Source of the DNA: Schizosaccharomyces osmophilus
Taxonomy: Eukaryota > Ascomycota > Schizosaccharomycetes > Schizosaccharomycetales > Schizosaccharomycetaceae
Reading direction: 5' to 3'
DNA: 64,000 nt
Assembly (NCBI RefSeq): GCF_027921745.1
Contig: NC_079239.1
Span: forward strand, 1,329,501 to 1,393,500
Part shown: positions 55,276 to 64,000 of the stretch, piece by piece
Numbering within the stretch: position 1 is the first letter of the stretch
How the letters are laid out: each line of letters opens with the position of its first letter
Notes under the pieces: model-generated
Database searches by the model: none
Seen by the model: only the letters and a program-made list of their open reading frames with translations
Told to the model about the DNA's origin: nothing
Made by a program: the position numbers and the translations under genes

Positions 55276-55593
55276 TGCTTACGAATTGCGTATCAACGCT
55301 TATGATTCCTTTTTCTGTTCTTTTAATGAATCCCTACCTCTCTGTCACTAAAATAATATCCGTATAGTCAAGTTTGTGTTGGTGCAAATTTTTTTCTCAT
55401 ATACGACTTTTTTTCCCAAGTTATGGATGAAACAAATTAGAAGTTTTTTAATAAGTTGATATAAAGCTTCCAACTTAACAAAACGCTAAACTTACATCCC
55501 TGAATCGTATACATAAAATCTTTATCAATGAAAACGTGTAAGCAATCGTCTAATTTCTTTACAAAGGAAAACAGAAATCCACGTATGAAAGCG

Positions 55594-56825
55594 CTAGCGT
55601 CCTCGTAGTGTGTCTTCTATGAACTTTATATCTCTGTTCTTTCCCTCTAACTGTTGTTGTAAAATAACAATGTGTTGCTCCAATTTCTCCAAATTGCGCT
55701 CAACCATTGAATAGTCGGGACGAAAACCTCCAGCCTTGAGGTTGGTAAGCACTCCTTGCTTATAGTCTAAAAGTTTTAACAAATCTCTTCTTACAAGATC
55801 AGAACGGCCTTTGGCAAGGCTGCTCTCATCCACCTCTCTCTGTAAAGATTCAATTCTATTGTCTAAAGTAGATAGTTCGTTCCGTAGCCCAACGATTTCC
55901 CAGTCAGAGTCTCGTACGTCTTTTGGAGCCTCCATATCACTTCTAGGACACTGGGTAGTCGACGGAGAACTTACGGTCTGTGATTCTCGCATAGTATGTG
56001 AAGGATCATTAGCATGGAGATTGTAGTCTATATTTCCTTTCTTAAAACTTGCCCGAAGACCAAAAGGAACTTCATTGGGGATTCGAAACCCTTGGGAACG
56101 CTGAGTGAGAAGGTGTAAGAATACGAGACATTGATCTTTGTCAATGGTTTCAGATTTTTGAGGATTTACCATGTCCCATGCTTTCTGAATTTGTGAGCGA
56201 GGAATTCCCAAATGATCGTAAACGGGAGCAAAAGCATTGTACAAAACGGCGCCATACTTGTCACAGTGTGAGCTATATACATCGGAATAGCGCATTCGAT
56301 CAGAAGGCGCCATATACCAGTCGAATCCGTCTTTCAAGATACTGTCTTCTGGATCTTCTGAATCTTCTGAACCAATTTGTGCATCGCCGCTTCCTTTGAG
56401 GGCTTCACGAGCAGCCACTAAATGCTGCTTGGAAGGAGGAACCAGCTCTTCTGGAATATTTGAGGGAACATCCTTATATATCTAGCACTGTTAGCAACAT
56501 CAATCGCTTCGTTTTATGAAATGTACCCCGTTGATAATGTTAAAGATAATCTTCATAGCAATGCAAAATTCATCAAAGTCTAATTGTCCATCATCATCAA
56601 TATCTTAAATAAAATAAACCGTTAGCCCTTTGTGTTGTAAATGTTTGTGAAGTGCAATTCACCTAAGCAATACCTACCGACCAGATCCCAAAGCTTTGCT
56701 AGCTTTTCATTGTCAAGCCGACTACTTCGAAGGACGCCGTAAGCCTTTTCTCCTGAAACATAACCGCCTTCTGGACGTAGGCTGCGGAATATTTCCCAAA
56801 ACTTATTCTTTTCCTTAGGATCCAT
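55594..56825 (-). CDS. end3: EH-domain endocytic protein End3
   Basis: Three exons, complement(join(55594..56481, 56527..56603, 56678..56825)), give 370 residues, close to S. pombe End3. Introns are 74 and 45 nt, both with CTAAC branches. EH domain 1 (about 5-95) is intact after splicing: KFWEIFRSLRPEGGYVSGEKA, then the EF-loop DIDDDGQLDFDEF across the exon 1-2 junction. The linker PEELVPPSK leads to a second EH-like region (about 125-225) and a C-terminal coiled coil with two repeats (LDNRIESLQREVDE; LEKLEQHIVILQQQLEG). End3 works with Pan1 and Sla1 in the cortical actin patch during endocytosis. Divergent from mrt4. Confidence 0.95.
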
Positions 56826-56983
56826 CTATAAGAGTAGAATTTCACTTCAGTAAAAATGGTAGAATAATACTTCAACTGATTTTCTTTGAAAAATAAAGTA
56901 AAAGGAATTTGATTTAACTTCACGGTTTTGTTTACTTTCGGGTTCTCCGTGGCAGTACCGATGCGGTCGGTCCTTCCGAGGTT

Positions 56984-57000
56984 ATGGGTAAGGGTGGGGC
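56984..57000. promoter_or_regulatory. mrt4: HomolE-like element upstream of mrt4
   Basis: ATGGGTAAGGGTGGGGC lies 98-114 bp before the mrt4 ATG and differs by one base from the mlo3 element. It is read in the opposite orientation relative to its gene. Confidence 0.5.
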
Positions 57001-57097
57001 AGGTAGCCTTTTTACGAAAAAGAAAGAAGTGTAAAATTCATGGGTGCGAAAAGTTTCACCTCTGCCAATACCAGCTTATTTGGACGAATACCAGAAA

Positions 57098-58053
57098 ATG
57101 CCCAGATCACGGAGGTCAAAGGTCGTTACCCTTTCACAGACCGAAAAAAAAGGTCATGAAGGCAAAGCAATGCTGTATGGTGGCATTCAAGAATCTTTAG
57201 ACAAGTTTGAATATGTAAGTAAACACCAAGGATCAAAGACGAACGAGAATGAAAATTTATCTAGTCTGTTTTCATGGGACCTTAAATGACTATAATTAGC
57301 AAAAGGAAGTGTGTGGAAGGAAAAATAGGTCGTCGCAATATAAAAAAAAATTATATTTGCAGAAGTTCCTCAGAAACAGCGCTTTTGAGTCTTTGTATCA
57401 TGAAGAGAAGAACTGATGCTAACTTTCATTAGATGTGGGTATTCGATGTCGCTAATATGCGTAACACTTACTTGAAGCGTGTCCGCGATGACTGGAAGGA
57501 TAGCCGTATATATATGGGTAAAACAAAGGTTATGGGAAAAGCATTGGGATACACTGCTGAAGAGGAACATGCTGAGAATGTTAGCCAGCTTTCTAAACTC
57601 CTTCACGGAACCGTCGGTTTGCTCTTCACCAATAACAAACCTGAAGATGTAACTGGTTATTTTGAGTCCTTTGTCCAAAATGATTTCGCTCGTGCTGGTA
57701 CAGTTGCTCCTTTCACTCATGTCATTCCTGCTGGCCCTGTATACTCTAGAGGTGGACAAATCCCAGTAGAAGACGATATCCCTTTGGCTCATACCTTGGA
57801 GCCCCAAGTACGTCAAATGGGTATGCCTACTATATTGAAAAATGGTGTCGTTACTTTGCTTGCCGATTTCACCCTTTGCACAGAAGGACAAGAGCTTGAT
57901 AGCCGTCAAACCCGTCTATTGAAGTTGTTTGGTATCACAGCCGCTGAGTTTAAGGTCAAATTATTGGGTATGTATGCTAAGAAGAACGCTTCTGTACAAG
58001 TATTTGAAAACGAACAAGGTTCTGGTAATAGCAAAGACATGGACATGCAATAA
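57098..58053 (+). CDS. mrt4: Ribosome assembly factor Mrt4 (P0-like)
   Basis: Two exons, join(57098..57214, 57433..58053), with a 218-nt intron (GTAAGT; CTAAC 11 nt before AG) give 245 residues. The N-terminus MPRSRRSKVVTLSQTEKKG and the P0-like rRNA-binding domain (VANMRNTYLKRVRDDW, SRIYMGKTKVMGKALG) are followed by the Mrt4-specific insertion and LADFTLC; the acidic stalk-tail of P0 is absent. Mrt4 holds the P-stalk base site on pre-60S in the nucleolus until P0 replaces it. An out-of-frame ATG at 57040 opens a 39-codon frame overlapping the start; whether it is in the mRNA depends on the start site. Confidence 0.94.
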
Positions 58054-58592
58054 AAGTATTATTTTCTTTTCTTTTTTATCTATCGAAAAATACAGGTGGA
58101 TTTCGTGGATCCTTTTTTCACCAAGGGCGTTTGCACTGATGGGTTATTTTGGCATCAAGCTTACTCATTTGGGATATAAATTCAGCAAAATGTTTTTGGC
58201 AATTTAATTTAGGAAAAATTGGATTTATGGAAAGAAAGAAAAAAAAAAAAAAGTTTGGATAGGCAAATAGTCTGTCGTAGAATGCAAGTGCTTTACTTAT
58301 TTACAAGAGCTGTCCTAGGCTAGACTATATAATTTCTCGGGATATTAAGGTATTTGATTGAATGGTATTTTTGAATAATTAGAGATGAAGTCGTTTTCAA
58401 TGGTGAATGTATTTGGCCGTAAAAGTGAACTTGAAAAATTCATATTAGTAGAACATTGTAAATTTGGTGCTTAACAAAAGCAATCAAATAAATCTGTTAC
58501 TTCTGCTTTAACTGTGTAAGAGACAAAAACTGGACTGATCATTCAAGATTTAGACCTCATCAATCTATGCGCTTTCCTTTACCAACGATAAC
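58054..58592. other. mrt4-trs20 spacer
   Basis: A 539-bp AT-rich spacer between plus-strand genes. Contains an A12-13 run near 58240. No gene seen. Confidence 0.6.
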
Positions 58593-59218
58593 ATGAACAT
58601 GGCAGCCTATGTAGCCATAATAGGAACAAAGGACAATCCGGTGTACGAATTGGAGATGGCAGGAGGAAATGATAAGCAAGGCAAGGTAAATTGAGTTCGA
58701 GAAATAATTATTGATGATTAACTCTTCAAACTAGAGCTTGGGTGCGCACTTGAATCAATTTATAGTGCATGCAAGTTTAGACATTGTAGAACAAGTTCAA
58801 TGGACTAGTAATGCATTGTAAGTGTTATTTTACAAGATGATCACCCTCTAATGGAACGTTTCAGTTATGTCAGGTCTATTGACCAATTTCATGAGTTGTA
58901 CGTTTCCGCCTATATTACTCCGTCCAGTAAGTTTTTTTTTTATTTTCTTCCTTTCTGTTTTTTCTCAAATCATTGCAAGAATTGATGGAGAAAATAAAGG
59001 TAGACAAAATTGGTGCCGACAATTAACTTTTGGGTCTAGATATGAAGTTTATGCTTCTTCATCACGCACAAAGCTCTGATGGTATAAAAACCTTTTTTCA
59101 AGAAATTCATGAGCTATATATCAAGACGATTATGAATCCTTTCTATCAACCTAATGAACCCATCAAGTCACAAGCCTTTGACTTGAAAGTTCGGTCGCTC
59201 GCCCGAAAGCTCCTGTAA
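58593..59218 (+). CDS. trs20: TRAPP complex subunit Trs20 (sedlin), spliced gene
   Basis: Four exons, join(58593..58685, 58735..58817, 58865..58926, 59040..59218), give 138 residues, the sedlin length. Introns are 49, 47 and 113 nt. The product has the longin fold: YVAIIGTKDNPVYELE, HLNQFIVHASLDIVEQVQW, FYVRSIDQFHELYVSAYITPSN, then MKFMLLHHAQSSDGIKTFFQ, EIHELYIKTIMNPFYQPNEP and a basic end. Trs20 links TRAPPII/III assembly and activates Ypt1 in ER-Golgi and autophagy traffic. Two ATGs compete at 58593 and 58599; either gives a normal protein. Only exon 4 is visible without splicing. Confidence 0.94.
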
Positions 59219-59697
59219 ATATGACTCCTTACTCCTTTAATAATCTTGCTTAGGGAAAAGATTCCTTTAAATATGAACTTGTTGGCGAATAAGACGATAC
59301 ACTGCGATGTATTTCATAGTGATTACTCGAGATACCGACTGCATAGAGACTTATAACAATTTAAAATTATCAACTTGATATAGTAGTTAGATTAGTACTT
59401 GCTAAAACTTTCAGATTCATAGTCTTAACTGAGAATGTAGTAAACGCTTACAGAAGTTCTTTTTTAAGGAGCCACTGCTCACACCGCGAATCGGCAAACA
59501 TTTTTATGATTTATCAAAAACTATATGTATGCTTATCATCTTTCAAAAGCTTTTCCTCAACTTTTTACATTAGCATACAAAAACTGTTTACTTCTTGTTA
59601 CCTTATGATCGTTACTTGGCGTGACCCGAAAATGTTTCACGAAACCACAATTCCAAGCTTTACAAATTTCACAAGAGTCACCACCACTTGACTGGAC
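59219..59697. other. trs20-rpa34 spacer
   Basis: A 479-bp AT-rich spacer. Nothing else seen. Confidence 0.6.
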
Positions 59698-60465
59698 ATG
59701 GCGAAATTAAGTGAATTGGTGAGCGACCACAGCTCTGAGGAGGAATCACAAGTGTCCAGTGCGGAGGAAGTTCCTTCTCATTCTCCTGACGTTTCGGGTG
59801 GAAAAAATAGCAAGGAAGGAAATCAACCCAAGTCTTCTGGAGACGATGATTCAAGTACTTTAAACGATTATGTTCGTGCTGAAGGAGAAGCTGTTGTGAC
59901 AAAGGAAGGATTAGATAACGAGTCCGGCGTATTTTTGGTTCGTTTACCTCCTGACATGGCATTTGAAGATATAACAGAAATGAACTTGGGAGGAAAGCCT
60001 TCAATAGCTGCAAGTTCGTCTACTGCAGAATCTTTTCAGATACGCCAAGAATCTCTTGGCGCCGTACGTATGTTTGTGCCTGATGAAAAGGGGACGTACT
60101 CTGCCAGTGAAATAAGAACAGGCTTTGTCGTCTCAGAGACACCTAGAATTGTTTTGAATGGAAATTCCAAAGAAAAGGATCAAGCAGCCGATATTGCTGA
60201 TGGAAAGATCCCCCAGGTCAAGAATTTAAAACAGCATTTCCGACCTATTGGAGCTGTATACACTAAATCATCTACTGAAGAGACAGCTCCTTCTACAAGT
60301 GCTGAGGAACCTACAAGTATTGAACAGCAATCTACGGAAGAACAAAAGGAGGAGCGATCCGAAAGTAAAAAGAGATCACGAGATAAAAAGGAAAAGGGAA
60401 ATGAGGATAAGGAAAAAGACAAGAAGAAAAAACACAAAAAGTCAAGTAAAAAGGAAAAGAATTAG
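59698..60465 (+). CDS. rpa34: RNA polymerase I subunit Rpa34
   Basis: The 255-residue protein has an acidic Ser-rich N-terminus, the A34.5/PAF49 dimerisation fold (about 65-190; VFLVRLPPDMAFEDITEMNL, FQIRQESLGAVRMFVPD, LKQHFRPIGAVYT) and a Lys-rich C-terminal tail (KKRSRDKKEKG... KKKHKKSSKK) that serves as nucleolar localisation and Pol I-anchoring segment. It pairs with Rpa49 as the TFIIF-like module of Pol I. Its TAG stop overlaps the stop of sme1 on the opposite strand by 3 bp within a 4-bp CDS overlap. Confidence 0.88.
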   Translation: MAKLSELVSDHSSEEESQVSSAEEVPSHSPDVSGGKNSKEGNQPKSSGDDDSSTLNDYVRAEGEAVVTKEGLDNESGVFLVRLPPDMAFEDITEMNLGGKPSIAASSSTAESFQIRQESLGAVRMFVPDEKGTYSASEIRTGFVVSETPRIVLNGNSKEKDQAADIADGKIPQVKNLKQHFRPIGAVYTKSSTEETAPSTSAEEPTSIEQQSTEEQKEERSESKKRSRDKKEKGNEDKEKDKKKKHKKSSKKEKN

Positions 60466-61172
60466 ATTGCTCGAATAAGTGTAATATTGTCACCTTTGAG
60501 TAAAATTCGACCTTGACGTTTAGTGTTAGTTAATTGCATTCATTAATTAATCAATAAATTCTGGGTTTCAGTGGGATTATGAATGTGGGAAGCATTGTAG
60601 GTATAAATTAGTAAATGATATCCATCAGAACGTTCGCGTTGCCATGAAGTCTCTAGATTATATACACAACGAATTGTTGCAAGAATCATATCGGGAGGAT
60701 AAGTTGCCATTATAGCTTTGTTATAGGTTCAATATCTTTCTCTTTTGATTCTTAGCCAAATGGCTTTCCCTTCCACACGAATCCCGAAACCACACTGCAA
60801 AACTTACCTATTTCACGTCGATTCTGTTTTGTATCAATTTGAACAGCATCATCTAAAATAATATTCATAAATTCATCGAATCCCTAGAATAGGTTAGTAA
60901 AGAGTAACTAAAACTTTTGGCAGACAATTGCTCGATATGCTCACTGGAGAATTCAGCAAGAAACGCGCTTTCTCCAAACATCGATGCTATTCATACCCGA
61001 ATTTGTCCTTCAATTCGTAAGTCTACTTGTTCAAAAAGCCATATTTCTACTGGAGTATGTTGCTGTAATAACTTGAATACAAAATTCTGGAAACCGCTGT
61101 TAGACAACCAAATCGATATTTCTTTGCACGTACAATAGGGGGAATCATAACCTTTTGAACACGTCCCGACAT
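60462..61172 (-). CDS. sme1: Sm core snRNP protein SmE, spliced gene
   Basis: Four exons, complement(join(60462..60511, 60808..60883, 60997..61086, 61134..61172)), encode 84 residues, the SmE length. Introns are 47, 113 and 296 nt, each with CTAAC branch sites. The product reads MSGRVQKVMIPPI, then NFVFKLLQQHTPVEIW (Sm1), GFDEFMNIILDDAVQI (Sm1 end), and RILLKGDNITLIR (Sm2, conserved KGDN). SmE is part of the heptameric ring on U1, U2, U4 and U5 snRNAs. The 50-nt last exon, found 296 nt downstream, is needed: read-through of the third donor does not give the Sm2 motif. Convergent and overlapping with rpa34. Confidence 0.94.
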
Positions 61173-62354
61173 TTTTGATAAAAATTTTCCCTGTAAACCC
61201 GAAAATGTAAAAGTACCTGCGTCTTTAAGGTAATGGTAGTGCGCAAGTAGTTTCTCTGGCAAACACCAAATGGCGCGGAACACTTTTAGGAAAATAATTA
61301 TTTATTAAATGAAGAGAAAGAGTCGCATAATTTATGATCATCATGGTTTTATTGTGCGCTGCTATTCTAGGTGTTCCTCCATATGAATTTTCCAAAGGAG
61401 GAAGACAAATTGCTCAAGGTTGAACAATCCTCAAAAGACTATGCAATACAAATTTCTTACAAACGCAGTTTGTCCGAAAAGTTTCCAGCTGTTAGTACAT
61501 ACTCATACCATATGTCGGATTATGAGTGTTCGTATAAATTGGAACCTAATTCATTGAACAAATCAATGAAATGAATTCTTCGCTAGCTTTGCTACGGTCC
61601 ACCCGACTTTTTGAAGCTAATTGGATTTTGACAAGGGTACTGTTTACCGCTTGCAGAAACCGAATGAATAATAATATGCATTCGATATTTCTCTCTATGC
61701 TAAAATAACCTATTATGAAGTATGATGCTCAAAAAGGAATCCTTTGCTGATGAAACTAAAGACATAATGGGTGTCAAATCGACCAAGAATGTATCCACTA
61801 AAACTTACTCATGGGGAAGCAGAGTCTGAAATACATTACTTTCATCTAATTAGTGAGAAAGCTTTAGAAGCCTTTGAACGGACAAGCTCATTCTCTTGGC
61901 ACACTACCTACATCGATCATAATTACCCACAATGCAAGTATCGAAAGTAAAAATGCTAGAAGAACGATAACTTGGGGTGCTTTCATAGCTTTTTTTTTTT
62001 TTACTTCTCTGCTAGAATGCTAGAAGGTTAATTAAGCAAAAGGGAGTATGCAGGTTCGTTTATTCGGAAAACAAACAAAGTCATCGTACAATGCTTTATT
62101 TGTAGACACTTATTTCCAAGGTTTTTAACAATTTAGACCAGTAAACAATTAAAACCTTTCAGTGTTTTTGCTTTCCCAAGTTTATTTACAGGTTAGTGAA
62201 TTTCTTTTAGTTCGTAATTGTCTCTTGTGTTCCCTAACATACTCGCTATCCACCGACGTAGTAAGGTAAATAACTAGAACGCGTTTTTGTAAATGGAATC
62301 AACCAAAATAGTTTATCAGAAGCGTTTTTGCTTGTTGGACAGGATACATGCCTC
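61173..62354. other. Divergent sme1-kap111 intergenic region
   Basis: A 1.18-kb spacer. It contains a 63-codon plus-strand frame at 61383-61574 of unclear status and a candidate small membrane protein on the minus strand (listed separately). The kap111 start is preceded by an 8-codon ATG frame at 62348. Confidence 0.5.
61805..61986 (-). other. Candidate 39-residue single-pass membrane microprotein
   Basis: ATG at 61986 opens a frame with a Lys2 start and one 20-residue hydrophobic helix (APQVIVLLAFLLSILALW). A possible intron (61846-61907) joins it to DESNVFQTLLPHE and a stop at 61805; the donor GTAGTG is weak, and a GTAAGT overlaps the end of exon 2. Unspliced, it ends after 32 residues. 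No family recognised. Confidence 0.3.
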
Positions 62355-64000
62355 ATGGAAGAGTTACATAATGCTTTAACCACCCTCTATGCGAGCGTCG
62401 ATCGCAATCAAAAGTTAGAAGCGAACTCCTATTTGGAAGAATTTCAGAAAAGTGTAAGAGTTGAATAACTATTATATAAAACATTGTTAACAAGCATTTT
62501 GAATTATAGGCTGCTGCATGGCAAATATGTTTCCAGATTTTGAATACGGTTGACAGTAGCATTGAATCAAAACTCTTTGCTGCACAAACGCTGCGACAGA
62601 AGATTGTATACGATTTTCATCAGCTGCCAAAATCTGTTCATGCTGAATTGCGAGATAGTATGTTGCAACTTTTCATTTCTTCAAAGGATAGCCCAAGACC
62701 ATTGTTGATCTCATTTGCAGTCTGCATGGCCGCAATTGCTTTGCATATGACTGAATGGCACAATGTGATTAACGATGTCTTCCAAGCGTGCAGCAGTCAT
62801 GACCCAACAGGTCGCTGCATCCTACAATTTTTGTCAGTTTTGCCGGAAGAAGCAGCTGATCCACGAAAAACATCTTTGACTTGGGAAGAACTTTGCACTC
62901 GTATAGACGAATTATTGCGGGATAATGGGCCCGCCGTACTAGAGTTACTACTACAATATGTAAACAGCAATGTATATGCTGGCGGATCCTCTAATGTTGA
63001 TCTGAACCTCGTATTGACTAGTTTGACATCCTGGCTTCGCGAAATTCCTCTAGAAAAAGTACTCTCATCCCCGTTGATTGAACTCGCATTTCGATCTTTG
63101 GATGATGATATGCTCATTGACGATGCAGTCGAGTTTCTCTGTGCTGTCTTAAACGAAACAAGGGAAGTGGATGAATCCATGGATATGATTATGATGCTTT
63201 ATCCCCGTTTACTAGAATTTCGTCCAAAAATTATCGCGCAAAAAGACGACCCAGATGTCTTTCGTGCAATTGGGCGACTCTTCACTGAGGCAGGAGAATC
63301 TTGGGTGGTCTTAATGGCCCGAATGCCTAATGAATTTCTACCCTTGGTAGAATCTATTGTGCAAATATGTGCAAACGACGAAGAATTAGAAGCCATCAAA
63401 TTCACTTTTGCCTTCTGGTGGGATATGAAACAAATGCTGGAATTAGAAGCGTACACTCAAGCCCGTATAATCTATGCCCCACTCTTTTTAGAGATGGTTG
63501 GTATCGTGGTTAGCCATTTGCATTATCCACGAGCAGATAATCAACCCCTCAACGACCAAATGGCCCAAGCTGAGGTTTTCTTTGATGATCGTGAATCTGA
63601 GGACCGGTTTCGTGCTTTCCGCCATGAAATGGGCGACGTGTTGAAAGATTGCTGCGCTGTTGCAGGAGTAACTCCTTGTTTGCTAAAGGTTTCTACAAAA
63701 CTTTTGGAAACTTTGGATGCAAAGGAGTCAGGTCTGCCATACTTTTGGCAGGATATTGAAGCCCCTTTATTTGCTTTACGTGCTATGGGACGTATGGTAC
63801 CGAATGATGAAGAAAAGGTTATAATCCATTTGCTAAGGTTCCTTTCCAAGCTTCCTGAAAACAATAAAGTACGTTACGCTGCAATTTTGTTTGTAGGAAG
63901 ATACACTGAATGGACTGCACAGCATCCTGAGTACTTGGAGATGCAACTGAATTATATTGCAGAGGGATTTCAAATTCCATGTAAAGAAGTTCAAAGTGCT
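62355..64000 (+). CDS. kap111: Karyopherin/importin-beta family protein Kap111 (Mtr10), 3' end outside window
   Basis: Two exons are visible, join(62355..62453, 62510..>64000), with a 56-nt intron; the open frame runs off the window (530 residues seen). The N-terminus begins with a HEAT helix (LHNALTTLYAS) and the importin-beta N-terminal region continues with FAAQTLRQKI, LLISFAVCMAAIALHM and LQFLSVLPEEA, then repeated HEAT helices. This is the layout of transportin-SR/Mtr10 (Kap111), which imports SR and Npl3-like mRNA-binding proteins. The start is the ATG at 62355; a preceding out-of-frame ATG at 62348 gives an 8-codon frame. It follows sme1 as I recall in S. pombe. Confidence 0.93.

Noticed and set aside
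60600-60700. TGATGGA and CTGA as C/D snoRNA boxes in sme1 intron 3
   Set aside because: Box C deviates from consensus and there is no terminal stem.
61383-61574. 63-codon plus-strand frame starting MNFPKEEDKLL, like class I tRNA synthetase N-termini
   Set aside because: Similarity stops after a few residues; the rest matches nothing I know, and the region is a divergent promoter.

Overview
This is a nuclear chromosome segment of a fission yeast (genus Schizosaccharomyces). The genes are compact, with many short introns (about 37-300 nt) that use GTAAGT/GTATGT donors and CTAAC/TACTAAC branch sites. Ribosomal-protein promoters carry the fission-yeast HomolD (CAGTCAC) and HomolE (ACCCTACCCT) boxes. 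Nearly every gene has a recognisable S. pombe counterpart in an order I recall from S. pombe. The proteins are clearly diverged from what I remember of S. pombe, so I infer a sister species (S. octosporus/osmophilus/cryophilus/lindneri type), but I cannot name it.

Layout. Block 1 (1-9.9 kb): 3' part of a repeat-rich cell-surface agglutinin (mam3-like), an ornithine cyclodeaminase/mu-crystallin family enzyme, an NCS2 urate/xanthine permease and a 14-span MFS transporter. Block 2 (10.3-54.1 kb): pfa3, gua1, klp5, cay1, cox7, rep2, mrpl35, atf21, ceg1, rpl8, an OSBP/ankyrin protein, rpl17, ebs1, mrpl7, byr2, mlo3, clg1, scr1, pfd1. Apart from cox7, whose place in S. pombe I do not recall, this matches a chromosome II run of S. 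pombe read in reverse. Block 3 (54.8-64 kb): fis1, end3, mrt4, trs20, rpa34, sme1 and the start of kap111, another S. pombe run. The block joins at about 9.9-10.3 kb and 54.2-54.8 kb are therefore candidate rearrangement points.

Several genes are only visible after splicing: cay1 (5 exons), cox7 (3 exons, 57 aa), pfd1 (3 exons), trs20 (4 exons), sme1 (4 exons), end3 (3 exons), the OSBP gene (5 exons) and first exons of klp5, pfa3, gua1, mrt4 and kap111. I reconstructed these by checking frame, splice signals and family alignment from memory.

Functionally the window mixes housekeeping (GTP synthesis, capping, translation, cytochrome oxidase, Sm core, Pol I, mRNA export) with nutrient and mating control (mam3-like agglutinin, byr2 MAPKKK, rep2, atf21, scr1, clg1). 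No CRISPR array, tRNA gene, transposon or viral remnant was found. I found no evidence for a wholly new biological system. The most useful second looks are the spliced small genes, candidate microproteins, promoter motif clusters (forkhead pair at klp5, Ste11/Mei4-type sites at atf21, HomolE elements at mlo3 and mrt4), an unusual IMPDH active-site residue, and the homogenised adhesin repeat.
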